From positions 1 through 28,749 of the forward strand of contig JANRIC010000255.1 in NCBI GenBank assembly GCA_033765345.1: a DNA stretch of 28,749 bases. Direction: 5' to 3'. The stretch comes from JANRIC01 sp033765345 (GTDB lineage: Bacteria > Bacteroidota > Bacteroidia > Cytophagales > Microscillaceae). Positions 7,021 through 15,617 of the stretch are shown in pieces; the stretch's first letter is position 1; each line of letters opens with the position of its first letter. The notes under the pieces are model-generated. The model did no database searches, was not told where the DNA came from, and saw only the letters and a program-made list of their open reading frames with translations. A program made the translations under genes and the position numbers.

Positions 7021-7718
7021 ACTACCGTCAGGTCATAAGGCAAGCTATTTTTTCTGGGTTCTTTAGTGCCTTTTAAAACAGTCCGCACCTCCAGCGTATA
7101 TTTCCCAGCCGTGAGCCCTTCGGGAATCATAAAAAGTACTTCAGCGGGTTTGTTACGAATCAATTTGCTGACTTTCGTTTCCACGCCTGTATCACTTATT
7201 AAAAAGATGCCTTGGTTGGCATCGGCTTCATTTTCTATCTTCAGTCGGCTGCCATTGAGCTGCCCTACCCCTCCACTGCTCAGGGTTTCGTTGAGGGTAT
7301 TGCTGTTGATGTCTTTAAAATCTACCGGAGTAGGCATGGGTTTGTCGGCAGCTACCTTTTCGGCTTTGAGTTCTTTTTCCAGCTTTTTAAGACGTGTGCC
7401 TGCGGAGATATTGATTTTGATCCGATGCCGTTTGGGGTCAAAAGAATCATTTTTATTGATAAATACCCCTTGGACGCTGACCGAAAGGTTAAAAAGTTCG
7501 GTTTTAATCGTGCCGCCGTTTTTGAGCAGGGTTTCTATACCGTAGGCAAATTCTTCCATCACGGAAAGGGCTTCGGCTTTGGTCACGGTAGAGCCTTTGC
7601 TCATCATGGCATCCAGTACGCTTTCAACAGAGTAGCTTTTGTCGTGTTGTACGATAGCCATGCAGTCGTCGGGATCGCTGGTCATTTGGTTTTCATAAAG
7701 TGCATATTTGACAGCCAT
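7017..7718 (-). CDS. HU-like DNA-binding protein with C-terminal DUF4469 domain
   Basis: The 233-residue protein matches a Bacteroidota family in which an HU/IHF-like domain (residues about 1-115: MAVKYALYENQM, DPDDCMAIVQ, STVTKAEALSVMEEF, FNLSVSVQGVF, DSFDPKRH) is followed by an Ig-like DUF4469 domain (about 135-233: GGVGQLNGSRLKIE, QGIFLISD, LTAGKYTLEVRT). Length and domain order are typical. Family members are assumed to bind DNA as dimers; in this form the second domain may mediate other contacts. The gene has its own promoter at 7789-7819 with a 5' leader of about 65 bases and an overlapping operator half-site. It lies 278 bp upstream of the glycine-zipper/peptidase run on the same strand, separated from it by the 23-bp repeats. 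Confidence 0.88.
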   Translation of the reverse strand: MAVKYALYENQMTSDPDDCMAIVQHDKSYSVESVLDAMMSKGSTVTKAEALSVMEEFAYGIETLLKNGGTIKTELFNLSVSVQGVFINKNDSFDPKRHRIKINISAGTRLKKLEKELKAEKVAADKPMPTPVDFKDINSNTLNETLSSGGVGQLNGSRLKIENEADANQGIFLISDTGVETKVSKLIRNKPAEVLFMIPEGLTAGKYTLEVRTVLKGTKEPRKNSLPYDLTVV

Positions 7719-7788
7719 AGTTTGATTGTTTGTGTTTTGTTGGGTGAAGTGTTTTATTCACCTGTTTTGAATGTTTTTATTTATATCC

Positions 7789-7836
7789 CAAAGTTAGAGA
7801 GGTTATCTACTATTGTCAATAGTGATTTATAGCTAG
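7789..7836 (-). promoter_or_regulatory. Promoter of the HU-like gene with operator copy
   Basis: On the minus strand, TTG (7819-7817), a 20-base spacer and TAACTTTG (7796-7789) match the Bacteroidota consensus. The -33 region carries the same 18-base block (7813-7830) as the promoter at 2432-2480. Its operator has an intact half ATAGTGAT (7819-7826) and a degenerate second half (7829-7836). Confidence 0.7.
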
Positions 7837-7851
7837 TGTTTATGCCTGGTA

Positions 7852-7869
7852 ATAGTGATTTATCACTAT
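7852..7869. promoter_or_regulatory. Perfect palindromic operator candidate
   Basis: ATAGTGAT-TT-ATCACTAT is an inverted repeat with perfect 8-base arms. It lies exactly 33 bases (about three helical turns) from the half-degenerate copy at 7819-7836, between the HU-like gene and the divergent LuxR-type gene at 8005. A third copy is in the promoter at 2463-2480. The adjacent regulator is a possible, unproven, ligand. In the remaining leader of the LuxR gene (7870-8004) I found no exact TAnnTTTG match. Confidence 0.65.
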
Positions 7870-8004
7870 AAAAGCAAATTTTACTTGTGTAAACGTAAAA
7901 TTTTCTCTAATTTTTGCTCTAAAACTATGGGATATTTTAATGAATTTGACATGTATTATTGAGCGTCTTTGCACAACCTATTTAATCATTAAATTCTTCT
8001 AACT

Positions 8005-8790
8005 ATGCGGCTTCATGAATTTCTAAACTTAACTGATGTATCAGAGTTTCAAACTTATCCTACTCGGGATTTAATACCTTCGGCTCAAAATCCTGAAAGC
8101 ATATATACAGAGCTGATTCGTGAACTGGGCAAGTGTTCGGTAGGTCCTTATTGTTGGTTTGTCTTAGATCACCCCCGTAATCACATTCATTCCTTGGGAG
8201 GGATGGTGGAGCATCTGACCAATTACACAGAGGAAAAATGGCTAAACATTGATCTTGATCGGCTACTGGACATCTGGCATCCTGAAGATAGGTGTTTTCT
8301 TCCTTTTTTTGCACAAGTATTTCAGGATTATCTCAGAAAATCTCCTTACGTGGAAAGACCTTTTATCAAACCCGACTTGTATTGTAGAATGCAGGATTCT
8401 AAGGGAAGTATACGCTGGGTTTCGCTGCAGTTTTTTTGTCATTTTGAGGTTTCAGGCTTACGGAAATATACGCTTTATGTGATTCAGGATGTGTCTCATC
8501 TCAAAAAAGATACCCTTCCGATGATGATGATTCGGAATACATATTATGACAAAAACCCCCGCATTTTGGTATGTGAGGCACCTATACGCAAAGGTAGATT
8601 TTTACTTACTGCCCGCGAGTGTGAAGTGCTGGGGCTTTTAACAAAGGGATTGTGCAGCAAGCAGATAGCCGCCCACCTGGGCATCTCTAAATACACCGTA
8701 GAAAACCATCGCCAGAATATGCTCCGAAAAACACATACCCAATGCACCACCGAATTGGTGGCAATGGCTATCCGAGATCGTTTGTTCTGA
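8005..8790 (+). CDS. LuxR-family regulator with PAS-like N-terminal domain
   Basis: The 261-residue protein has an N-terminal region (about 25-175) of PAS-fold character: YCWFVLDHPR, HPEDRCFLPFFAQVF, a typical SIRWVSLQFFCHFE and a final YTLYVIQDVSHLK. A LuxR/GerE helix-turn-helix follows at about 197-258 (LTARECEVLGLLTKGLCSKQ, AAHLGISKYTVENHRQNML). There is no receiver domain, so it is not a classic response regulator; the PAS-like domain may sense a small ligand or redox state. Such single-protein regulators are common in Bacteroidota. It is divergent from the HU-like gene with the operator pair between them. Start ATG 8005 follows an A/T-rich leader. Confidence 0.85.
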   Translation: MRLHEFLNLTDVSEFQTYPTRDLIPSAQNPESIYTELIRELGKCSVGPYCWFVLDHPRNHIHSLGGMVEHLTNYTEEKWLNIDLDRLLDIWHPEDRCFLPFFAQVFQDYLRKSPYVERPFIKPDLYCRMQDSKGSIRWVSLQFFCHFEVSGLRKYTLYVIQDVSHLKKDTLPMMMIRNTYYDKNPRILVCEAPIRKGRFLLTARECEVLGLLTKGLCSKQIAAHLGISKYTVENHRQNMLRKTHTQCTTELVAMAIRDRLF

Positions 8791-8832
8791 AAAACAGTTT
8801 GCTGGGCAAAGGCATTATGGAGGCACTAATTC

Positions 8833-8852
8833 AGATAAATTTTTTATCTTTG
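8833..8852 (+). promoter_or_regulatory. -7 element of the AAA-ATPase/nuclease gene
   Basis: TATCTTTG at 8845-8852 is an exact TAnnTTTG match 26 bases before the start codon at 8879. A 7-base inverted repeat AGATAAA-TTT-TTTATCT (8833-8849) overlaps it. No TTG is found 19-21 bases upstream. Confidence 0.45.
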
Positions 8853-8878
8853 TAAAAGCTGATCTGGTATGATATCAT

Positions 8879-10438
8879 ATGAAAAAACTCTCCACAGGCG
8901 TACAGGATTTTGAAAAAATCCGCAAGAATAACATGATTTATGTGGATAAAACCCGCCAAATACTGGATTTGATCCGAGATGGGCTTTACATATTCTTTGC
9001 TCGTCCGCGTAGATTTGGCAAGTCGCTGCTGTGTAGTACGCTGAGTTATTTGTATCAGGGGCGCAAAGATTTGTTCGAGGGGCTTTATATCTATGACCAG
9101 ATAGACTGGGAGGACATTGTGCATCCGGTGATTTATATTGATTTTAGTCAGATTGCCTTTCAGGAAGTTAATATCCAGGAAGCTGTCATGGCCTGTATGA
9201 AGAAGATTGCTGAAGATGCAGGCATAGAGCTTTATCCGGGCAGCCCTTCCCTGACTTTACAAAACTGCCTGAATTATTTTGCCGCCCAAGGGAAAAGGAC
9301 CGTAATCATCATTGATGAATATGACAAAGCCCTGACCGATGTACTGGGCAACGAACAGAAATTTAATGAACACAGGGATTTTCTACGGGGTTTTTATGGC
9401 ATGCTCAAACCCAATGATAAAAATATTCATCAGGTTTTTATTACCGGAGTGTCAAAGTATGGTAAGCTCTCAGTTTTTTCGCAGTTGAATAATATTACGG
9501 ATTATTCTATGCATGAAAACTACACCACTATCTGCGGCTATACACCTGAAGAACTGGAATTTTATTTTGAAGATTATCTGGAAGAAACCGCCAAAAAGTT
9601 TGAGCGAAGCAAAACAGAACTTTTGGATAGGTTAAAATTCCGCTACAACGGTTATTCTTTTGACGGCATTTATCAGGTCTATAATCCTTATTCTATGCTG
9701 AATTTTTTTACCTTAAAAGAATTTAAAAACTATTGGTTTGATACGGGTACGCCTTATTTCCTGTTGAATATGCTCAAAGAGCAAAATATCAAAATTCACC
9801 AACTTGAAAACACGATCAGCAATCCGTCTATTTTGGATATCGCTGATATAGAGCATCAAAGTGCCATTTCATTGCTCTTCCAGACGGGTTACCTGACCAT
9901 CAAAGAAACGATTCGGAAGGGATTTAATACCCGTTACCGACTCGATTTCCCCAATACCGAAGTCAAACAGGCTTTTGCCCAGTATCTGCTGATTACTTAT
10001 ACCAACATGGGCTTGGATAGGGTCTATACGAATATTTCTTATGCCCTAGCTGATGCGCTTGAACGTTTGGATTTTGACAAGTTTTGCGAGGTACTCCAAG
10101 GCGTTTATGCCCAAATCCCCTATCAGATTTATATCCAGCAGGAAGCTTATTATCATACCATCTTTCACGTGGTGATGAACTCCCTCGGATTTAAAACCCA
10201 ATCTGAAGTGCAGACCAATATCGGCAGGATTGATTCGGTAATCGAGACCGATGAAAATGTCTTTATCTTTGAATTCAAACTCGATGAAGCCCAAGAAAGG
10301 GCATTGGAGCAAATCGAGAGCAACAAGTACTTCCAAATATACCAAAATCAAGAACTTCCCATCTATGCTGTAGGCATCAACTTCTCTTCAGAGCAGAAAA
10401 ACGTGGAAAGCTGGCTAGTAAGGAAGCTGAAAGCATAG
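8879..10438 (+). CDS. AAA-ATPase-like / PD-(D/E)XK nuclease protein (DUF1703 type)
   Basis: The 519-residue protein matches the AAA-ATPase_like plus PDDEXK_9 family, including its characteristic start (STGVQDFEKIRKNNMIYVDKT). The modified Walker A is PRRFGKS at residues 43-49, Walker B is TVIIIDEYDK at 141-150. A C-terminal PD-(D/E)XK domain has Asp452 in GRID and Glu465-x-Lys467 in FEFK, so both active sites look intact. The length is normal. Members are numerous and often multicopy in Bacteroidota, anaerobes and Rickettsiales-like bacteria; they are regarded as selfish or defence-linked ATP-dependent nucleases, but the function is not established. It lies 88 bp after the LuxR-type gene with its own -7 element. 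Confidence 0.93.
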   Translation: MKKLSTGVQDFEKIRKNNMIYVDKTRQILDLIRDGLYIFFARPRRFGKSLLCSTLSYLYQGRKDLFEGLYIYDQIDWEDIVHPVIYIDFSQIAFQEVNIQEAVMACMKKIAEDAGIELYPGSPSLTLQNCLNYFAAQGKRTVIIIDEYDKALTDVLGNEQKFNEHRDFLRGFYGMLKPNDKNIHQVFITGVSKYGKLSVFSQLNNITDYSMHENYTTICGYTPEELEFYFEDYLEETAKKFERSKTELLDRLKFRYNGYSFDGIYQVYNPYSMLNFFTLKEFKNYWFDTGTPYFLLNMLKEQNIKIHQLENTISNPSILDIADIEHQSAISLLFQTGYLTIKETIRKGFNTRYRLDFPNTEVKQAFAQYLLITYTNMGLDRVYTNISYALADALERLDFDKFCEVLQGVYAQIPYQIYIQQEAYYHTIFHVVMNSLGFKTQSEVQTNIGRIDSVIETDENVFIFEFKLDEAQERALEQIESNKYFQIYQNQELPIYAVGINFSSEQKNVESWLVRKLKA

Positions 10439-10466
10439 ATTGTCATTAAAATTTAATTTTTTTATC

Positions 10467-10474
10467 TACATTTG
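10467..10474 (+). promoter_or_regulatory. -7 element close to the SMP-30 start codon
   Basis: TACATTTG (10467-10474) is an exact TAnnTTTG match only 4 bases before ATG 10479. The nearest upstream TTG (10440-10442) gives a 24-base spacer, longer than usual. If used, transcription would begin at or near the start codon, giving a leaderless mRNA. Confidence 0.35.
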
Positions 10475-10478
10475 ATGT

Positions 10479-11336
10479 ATGAAAGCCGAATCAATCTTCA
10501 AACATCCCAACACGCTTTTGGGTGAAGGTCCTGTCTGGGATCAGCAGCGACAATCGCTCTGGTGGGTAGATATTGAACAGGGTACGCTTAACGAATTGAA
10601 GCCGAATATCAAAAGCAATCGTGTTTTTAAACTTGGGCAGATGGTCGGTTCGGCTGCTTTAAAGGCACAGGGTGGATTGATCTTGGCACTTCAAAACGGT
10701 TTTGCATCTTTTGACCCCGACCATAATCTACTTGAGATGCTTGAATCTGTAGAGTCCGACCTACCTGCCAACCGATTTAATGACGGCAAATGTGATCCGG
10801 CAGGCAGATTCTGGGCAGGTACCATGGAAATTGACCCCATAAACCCAGCCGGAAACTTGTATTTCTTCTGCCCCAACCGGATGAAGTCCGAGAAAAAACT
10901 GGATAATATTTACATTTCCAATGGTCTAGCCTGGACAAAAGACCATTCCCTGATGTATTATATTGATTCGCTGACTTATAAAGTAAAGGGATACCGCTAT
11001 GCGAAAAAAACCGGAGAAATTAAGTTCCAGCGGGATGTCCTCACATTGGATAAAAGCCTGGGTATCCCTGATGGAATGACCATCGACGAGAACAATAATC
11101 TATGGATTGCCTTTTATGACGGGGCGAAGGTTTGTTGTTTTAATCCCTTGACCGGAGTTTTGCTGGATCAAATCGATGTAGCCGCGCAAAGACCTACCTC
11201 TTGTACCTTTGGGGGTACTAACCTGGATACCTTATATATTACTACTGCCGCCAAAGAAAATGATCCTTTTGGAGGAGCTATTTTTGCAGCAAAACCAGGT
11301 GTTAGGGGTTTGCTTCCTCATTTTTTTGGGGCTTAA
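10479..11336 (+). CDS. SMP-30/gluconolactonase/LRE family lactonase
   Basis: The 285-residue protein is a full-length six-bladed beta-propeller of the SMP-30 family, hydrolysing sugar lactones (for example gluconolactone to gluconate) with a divalent metal. Metal ligands expected for the family are present: Glu16 in LGEGPVW, Asn148 in ISNGLAW and Asp198 in IPDGM. The substrate-site motif RFNDGKCDPAGRFWAGTM (99-116, with Asn101) is conserved. It has no signal peptide, so it is cytoplasmic. The start matches the family (motif at residue 14). Its stop overlaps the stop of the convergent T9SS gene by 4 bp (TTAA, 11333-11336). The substrate cannot be told from sequence. Confidence 0.93.
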   Translation: MKAESIFKHPNTLLGEGPVWDQQRQSLWWVDIEQGTLNELKPNIKSNRVFKLGQMVGSAALKAQGGLILALQNGFASFDPDHNLLEMLESVESDLPANRFNDGKCDPAGRFWAGTMEIDPINPAGNLYFFCPNRMKSEKKLDNIYISNGLAWTKDHSLMYYIDSLTYKVKGYRYAKKTGEIKFQRDVLTLDKSLGIPDGMTIDENNNLWIAFYDGAKVCCFNPLTGVLLDQIDVAAQRPTSCTFGGTNLDTLYITTAAKENDPFGGAIFAAKPGVRGLLPHFFGA

Positions 11337-14300
11337 TGTACGATAATCACCCTTTTGAGTACTTGTGTATGCTCATTGTCTTTTAAGATCAGTAGATAAT
11401 ATCCTGCCGGAATACGACGACTATCCAAACGCAGGGTATCTGTTTCAAAAGTAGCCTCTTGTATCAATTCCCCCCAGGCATTGTACAATTCCCAGTGCTG
11501 AAAGTTTTCTTCATCTCCCAAACTGATCTCCAGGTATTCGTCTGCCGGATTAGGAAATACCTTGAGGGAGCTTTTGGTTACATTTCCAGGGTTGGCTTCT
11601 TTGCCAAGAATTTCTTGTTTTGTGATTAGGCGATAGGTAGTCTGTAAGATTTCTTTGGTCTCGATATCCTGCACAAAAAACACCAACATATAAGGATATT
11701 CATTGAGTGTATCTGCTTCGGGGTCATTTTGAACTTCTTGATGCGTCAGATCGGTAGGCCAGTTGATTGCTTCATTCAGGCTAAAGCTTTCTCCTATGGC
11801 TAAGTCCGAGGGTATCGTCTGTCCGTTATGGGAAGGCAAAAACCGTCGCACCACGTTTTTTTGGAGTTTATTCTTGAACTTTAAGCCTCTTTCTACGAGG
11901 GCAATCCTTATTCTATGTTCATTCTCAAAGACTGTGGAATCTTTTTTAAAAACCTGGTAGTTTATTCTGAGTGGATTGGTATTTAAAATAGGGGTAATTG
12001 TGTAGGGTGTAAAATCCAGTTTACGCCTTTCAAAATCAACTTTTAAGGAATCCAATTGATCCTTTTGCCCATCAAGGACGGTGTTTACGGGATTACCGAT
12101 TCCATAATACAGCTCTCTCAAAGCTCCTATGGAGGGCTCAAGGGCAGAGTTACGGTACAGCGAGTCGTCTTCGGGATTGGTGTAATAATTGATATGCAGG
12201 GCAAAGGGATCATTTTGGGTCAAATTGCCCAAGACCTCTTTTTGTGTGGAAGAAGCCTCATCTCCAACAAAATGCTCCCACAAAACAATACGGTCAGCTT
12301 CTTCTACTTTGAGTTCAGCAAAAGCAAAAGTACCTTTGGGAAGATTATTATCATCTAAAGAGCTGAAAGCAATCCGAATACGCAGGACGCGTTCGTCTTC
12401 GTCTTGAAATTTTTGCCTAAGCGCTTCCTGAACTTCTTTTAAGGAGAAACGCATTCTTTGCCAGCCTTGAGATTTACCAGACCAACCCAGATTTTCACCA
12501 CTTTGATCACCAGGAGAAGAAGCAATTCCCCTTTGATTGTACCATTCGGTATCAGGCCCGACATCCTCGTCATTGCCAAGCCTTTGCCAGTTTTCTTCGT
12601 CACCCAGGGTATATTCCAGCACAGCCCCGTCTAGGCGGGGTTGGGTATCAAACCATACTTTGAAAGTCAGGAAGGGGTTTAGGAGCGTATCAATATCAAA
12701 AAAGCGACTTTGTACCCAGGATTTTTCGTTGTTGTTGTATACAGAAGTAGAATCCGTCCCTTGAGTAATCCAAACCGGCCCGCTGACATTTTCTCTCAGG
12801 GTGCTATCCAAAGTTTGGCTGTCTCTGAGCCGCCAACTGCTGTTGCGGGTAGTGAGTAGACTCAGGTCAGCATTGCTGGTAAAGGTATTAATCAATGATT
12901 CACCATCTTTTAAGATAGACTCTACGTAAAAGCTAGATACCCAATTGTCCAATAATTCAGCTTCTTTTTTATCAAAGATAATCAAAGGTAAACCGTATAA
13001 TTCATTACAAAACTTAATTGTGTCGTTGGCAGTGGGCAAAAACGGCTCGCCTGTGTTCTCATAAAATGCCAGATATACGCCGGGTGAGTTATACGTTTTG
13101 CTTATATTACTGGACTGCGTAGGCAGCAAACTGTCGGAATCAAACGCCAGATTAAAAGTGAAAGAAGAATTTTGTATAAAAGGGGCGTAAAAAACATCGA
13201 AATACCATATTTTATCAACAGGCCTCAAAGTATTGTCATTTTCTAGGATAAATTGTGTGGGTTTACTGGCTCTTAATCCTGTGATCAGAAAGTCGGGGCT
13301 AAATCTCTCAGGATTTCCTATTTTGATCTCTTCCGTCCACACACCGTTACAAACGCTGCTGTCATTTTCTTGGATAGTCAAACTTATTGGATAGGGTTCG
13401 GGTCGGGGTTGGGTGAAGATATAAGAATATTGGAAGTCAGCAGTAGAATCAATGGAATTGGTAATATCTATTTTTTCATCTTCAAAACTAAACTCATAGC
13501 GGTAGATACTCGGAGGGAAGTCGGTAAAAGTAGTTTGAGCAATGGTAAAAGTGACAGGCTCACCATCGCAGAACACTTCATTTCGTTTAAAGGAAAAAAA
13601 AGCTAGGGGACCTTCCTGCACATAAAATTTAATACTTCGTGTACTGGGGCAGGTATTGCCTACGGTAGTAATGGTCAGTAAATAATGTGCTGTATCATTT
13701 CTTGGTAAAAGAGCCAGACCAAAGTTGGGGGCATCCGGGTCAATGATTAGGCTTTGTCCATTGGGAAAAGTTTTGGTGCCGAATGTATTGTCTTTCAGAT
13801 TGGTGTCTTTGAATTTCTCTATTTTGAAAGAATAATTTCCTGAAAAACTATTGCTGGATGGCGTAATAACATTCTGCGAAAAAATACACACGATGGCTTT
13901 ATCCTGGATTCCGCTCAAGGTAATGGCTGAAAGCGAGCTGACTGTATAAGTCACCGTAGCAGGTAAGCTTACAAGATTGAGATTGGTTTTTTTCCTAATT
14001 TTTACACGGAATGTATACGTTCTCGGTGGGCTGTTATGGGCATTTGCCATCGTAATGCTTGTACCCTGGACAGCTAGTTGACTAAGTAAGGGTTTTTTTC
14101 TGGGGGTGGGTGGTTGAGATACCAGGAGAATATCTTCATTATTATTGGATACAGAGTACCAAACAAATTCCAGGGTATTGTCGATATTGTTGGTGATTTC
14201 AGCAACTTGTGTTGTGGGAGAAAATGCCGTTCCCGGACAGGTACTAAAACTATTGGCATTGTTTTTCAGAGTAATTGTGCCATCTATCACCGTATATACA

Positions 14301-14683
14301 ACTTGTGCAAAAGTACCTTTTACTGCACCTTTTTCTACCCTTACCTGAAAGGTATAGGTATTGTTATTGAATGTGTGGGCATTGCCCATGTGTTCATTAG
14401 CTCCCGGACCAAATTTGAGTTCTGCAAGTAGAGGTTCTTTGGTGTCCTGAGGTTGTGTAGCAAGGATTGCGGGGTTGTTGCCTGTGCCTACATACCATAC
14501 CAATTGAGAACTATCCGGTACATTGGAAGTAATTTCGGGAACCTGGAGAGAGTCGAGAGCAACTCCTTCAAAGGTATCAAAGGTATTTTCTCCGTTTTCA
14601 AAGGTAGGAGCTGGCTGGGCTTTAAGCCCAACCGCTACTAGAAGAAATACAAAAATCCAACAATATTTTAAAAAATAAGCCAT
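11333..14683 (-). CDS. Large secreted protein with T9SS type A sorting domain
   Basis: Start ATG 14683 gives a 1116-residue protein with a clean signal peptide (residues 1-23, ending LKAQ); a TTG at 14707 is less likely. Two related Ig/PKD-like repeats lie at about 24-130 and 131-245 (both with LVWY/FVWYS, a run ending EPLLAEL/KPLLSQL, and NAHTFNNNTYTFQVRV / NAHNSPPRTYTFRVKI). More beta-sandwich segments follow. Residues about 801-873 resemble an Omp28/thioredoxin-like domain (VLWEHFVGDEAS to YYGIGNPVNTVLDG) without its Cys pair. The C-terminus (1040-1116: VFPNPADEYLEISL, GYYLLIL) is a type A T9SS sorting domain, so it is exported and surface-anchored or released. It follows the FISUMP gene by 43 bp, probably in one transcript. 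Confidence 0.9.
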   Translation of the reverse strand: MAYFLKYCWIFVFLLVAVGLKAQPAPTFENGENTFDTFEGVALDSLQVPEITSNVPDSSQLVWYVGTGNNPAILATQPQDTKEPLLAELKFGPGANEHMGNAHTFNNNTYTFQVRVEKGAVKGTFAQVVYTVIDGTITLKNNANSFSTCPGTAFSPTTQVAEITNNIDNTLEFVWYSVSNNNEDILLVSQPPTPRKKPLLSQLAVQGTSITMANAHNSPPRTYTFRVKIRKKTNLNLVSLPATVTYTVSSLSAITLSGIQDKAIVCIFSQNVITPSSNSFSGNYSFKIEKFKDTNLKDNTFGTKTFPNGQSLIIDPDAPNFGLALLPRNDTAHYLLTITTVGNTCPSTRSIKFYVQEGPLAFFSFKRNEVFCDGEPVTFTIAQTTFTDFPPSIYRYEFSFEDEKIDITNSIDSTADFQYSYIFTQPRPEPYPISLTIQENDSSVCNGVWTEEIKIGNPERFSPDFLITGLRASKPTQFILENDNTLRPVDKIWYFDVFYAPFIQNSSFTFNLAFDSDSLLPTQSSNISKTYNSPGVYLAFYENTGEPFLPTANDTIKFCNELYGLPLIIFDKKEAELLDNWVSSFYVESILKDGESLINTFTSNADLSLLTTRNSSWRLRDSQTLDSTLRENVSGPVWITQGTDSTSVYNNNEKSWVQSRFFDIDTLLNPFLTFKVWFDTQPRLDGAVLEYTLGDEENWQRLGNDEDVGPDTEWYNQRGIASSPGDQSGENLGWSGKSQGWQRMRFSLKEVQEALRQKFQDEDERVLRIRIAFSSLDDNNLPKGTFAFAELKVEEADRIVLWEHFVGDEASSTQKEVLGNLTQNDPFALHINYYTNPEDDSLYRNSALEPSIGALRELYYGIGNPVNTVLDGQKDQLDSLKVDFERRKLDFTPYTITPILNTNPLRINYQVFKKDSTVFENEHRIRIALVERGLKFKNKLQKNVVRRFLPSHNGQTIPSDLAIGESFSLNEAINWPTDLTHQEVQNDPEADTLNEYPYMLVFFVQDIETKEILQTTYRLITKQEILGKEANPGNVTKSSLKVFPNPADEYLEISLGDEENFQHWELYNAWGELIQEATFETDTLRLDSRRIPAGYYLLILKDNEHTQVLKRVIIVH

Positions 14684-14726
14684 ACATTTTAGTTTTTGAT
14701 TGGTCAAGTGATTTACTTACTTCTTA

Positions 14727-15356
14727 CTAGTTTTTCAAACAACGGACACACAATCTATTATCGCTGATGTCTCTGGAAGTGGCTACCCTGTCTAATTGTG
14801 TGCTAACGTTTAGATCAATTATGCTACGAGCAAATGCTAAGGTGTTATCACTGGGGTCAATGGTAGAGGTCCAGTAAGTAAACAAAACATTGATTCCCTC
14901 GAAGGTCCCTCCGTTTTGCCTGCCTGCTTTTTCAGCCTTAAAATCTCCATTGACCAGTGTGGCGCCCTGGTCGGTACCTCGGTTGCCGATAATGTCTAAT
15001 TCATTGGCAGGGATGCCTAAAAAAGACTCAAGGGTTTTCCAGTCGGCATCACTGGGCAAACGCCAGCCACTGGGGCAAGCTACCACAGCCGCATCATAGT
15101 CATAGAGTCTGCCGAAGGTGCTGCAATTGCTGTTGTTATTATCATAACAAGCAGAAGTACCCGCGCTGGGGGATGCATATTTCAGATTTTCTCCCATCCA
15201 GGTTTGACTGCCGATTTTGACGGTTTTGTACACTTGCCCGTCTCTACTATCCGTAAAGCTGTCGGGGTCTGTGTTGTCATCGCTGCTGCAAGAGAGAAAA
15301 CTAACCATAGTGCAAAATAAAAGAAGTTGAAGAAAAAGATGTTTTGATAAAATCAT
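14727..15356 (-). CDS. FISUMP-domain surface lipoprotein
   Basis: The 209-residue protein carries a lipoprotein signal with Cys23 (SFLSC) followed by SSDDN, an acidic stretch fitting the Bacteroidota lipoprotein export signal for surface exposure. Residues about 37-207 form a Fibrobacter succinogenes major paralogous (FISUMP) domain: DGQVYKTVKIGSQTWMGENL, GRLYDYDAA, CPSGWRLPSDADWKTLESFL, YWTS and final CVRC. The domain is related to the C-type-lectin-like fold and occurs in cell-surface proteins of unknown function. It probably forms an operon with the T9SS protein downstream. The 261-base gap upstream (15357-15617) shows no gene and no clear promoter match. Confidence 0.9.
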   Translation of the reverse strand: MILSKHLFLQLLLFCTMVSFLSCSSDDNTDPDSFTDSRDGQVYKTVKIGSQTWMGENLKYASPSAGTSACYDNNNSNCSTFGRLYDYDAAVVACPSGWRLPSDADWKTLESFLGIPANELDIIGNRGTDQGATLVNGDFKAEKAGRQNGGTFEGINVLFTYWTSTIDPSDNTLAFARSIIDLNVSTQLDRVATSRDISDNRLCVRCLKN

Positions 15357-15617
15357 TGGATGAAAAATTTAATAATGGTATAATTAGAAAGTTTTGTTTA
15401 TTACGCAGCAAAATAATACATTTTCATGTAAATCTCAATGATTCTGCTTTTTTTAATATCAGCAATCAAGCGATCCAATCATCAGACTAAACCTTATTGC
15501 CTCAAATTTGTCTTAATGAGATATTTTAAAAAGTGATTTTATCTACCTATGATCTTCAAGGTAGACTGGTGCATCTGCAAGTATTGGATTTGCAATGAAG
15601 GGTTTCGCTATTGATCT

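Noticed and set aside
7212..7832. Long plus-strand open frame opposite the HU-like gene
   Set aside because: It is the antisense shadow of a gene with a clear family match and its own promoter.
7959..7975. Promoter for the LuxR-type gene around TTGACATGTATTATTGAG and CTTTG
   Set aside because: The spacing is about 15 bases and the -7 match lacks TA, so the fit to the Bacteroidota consensus is poor.
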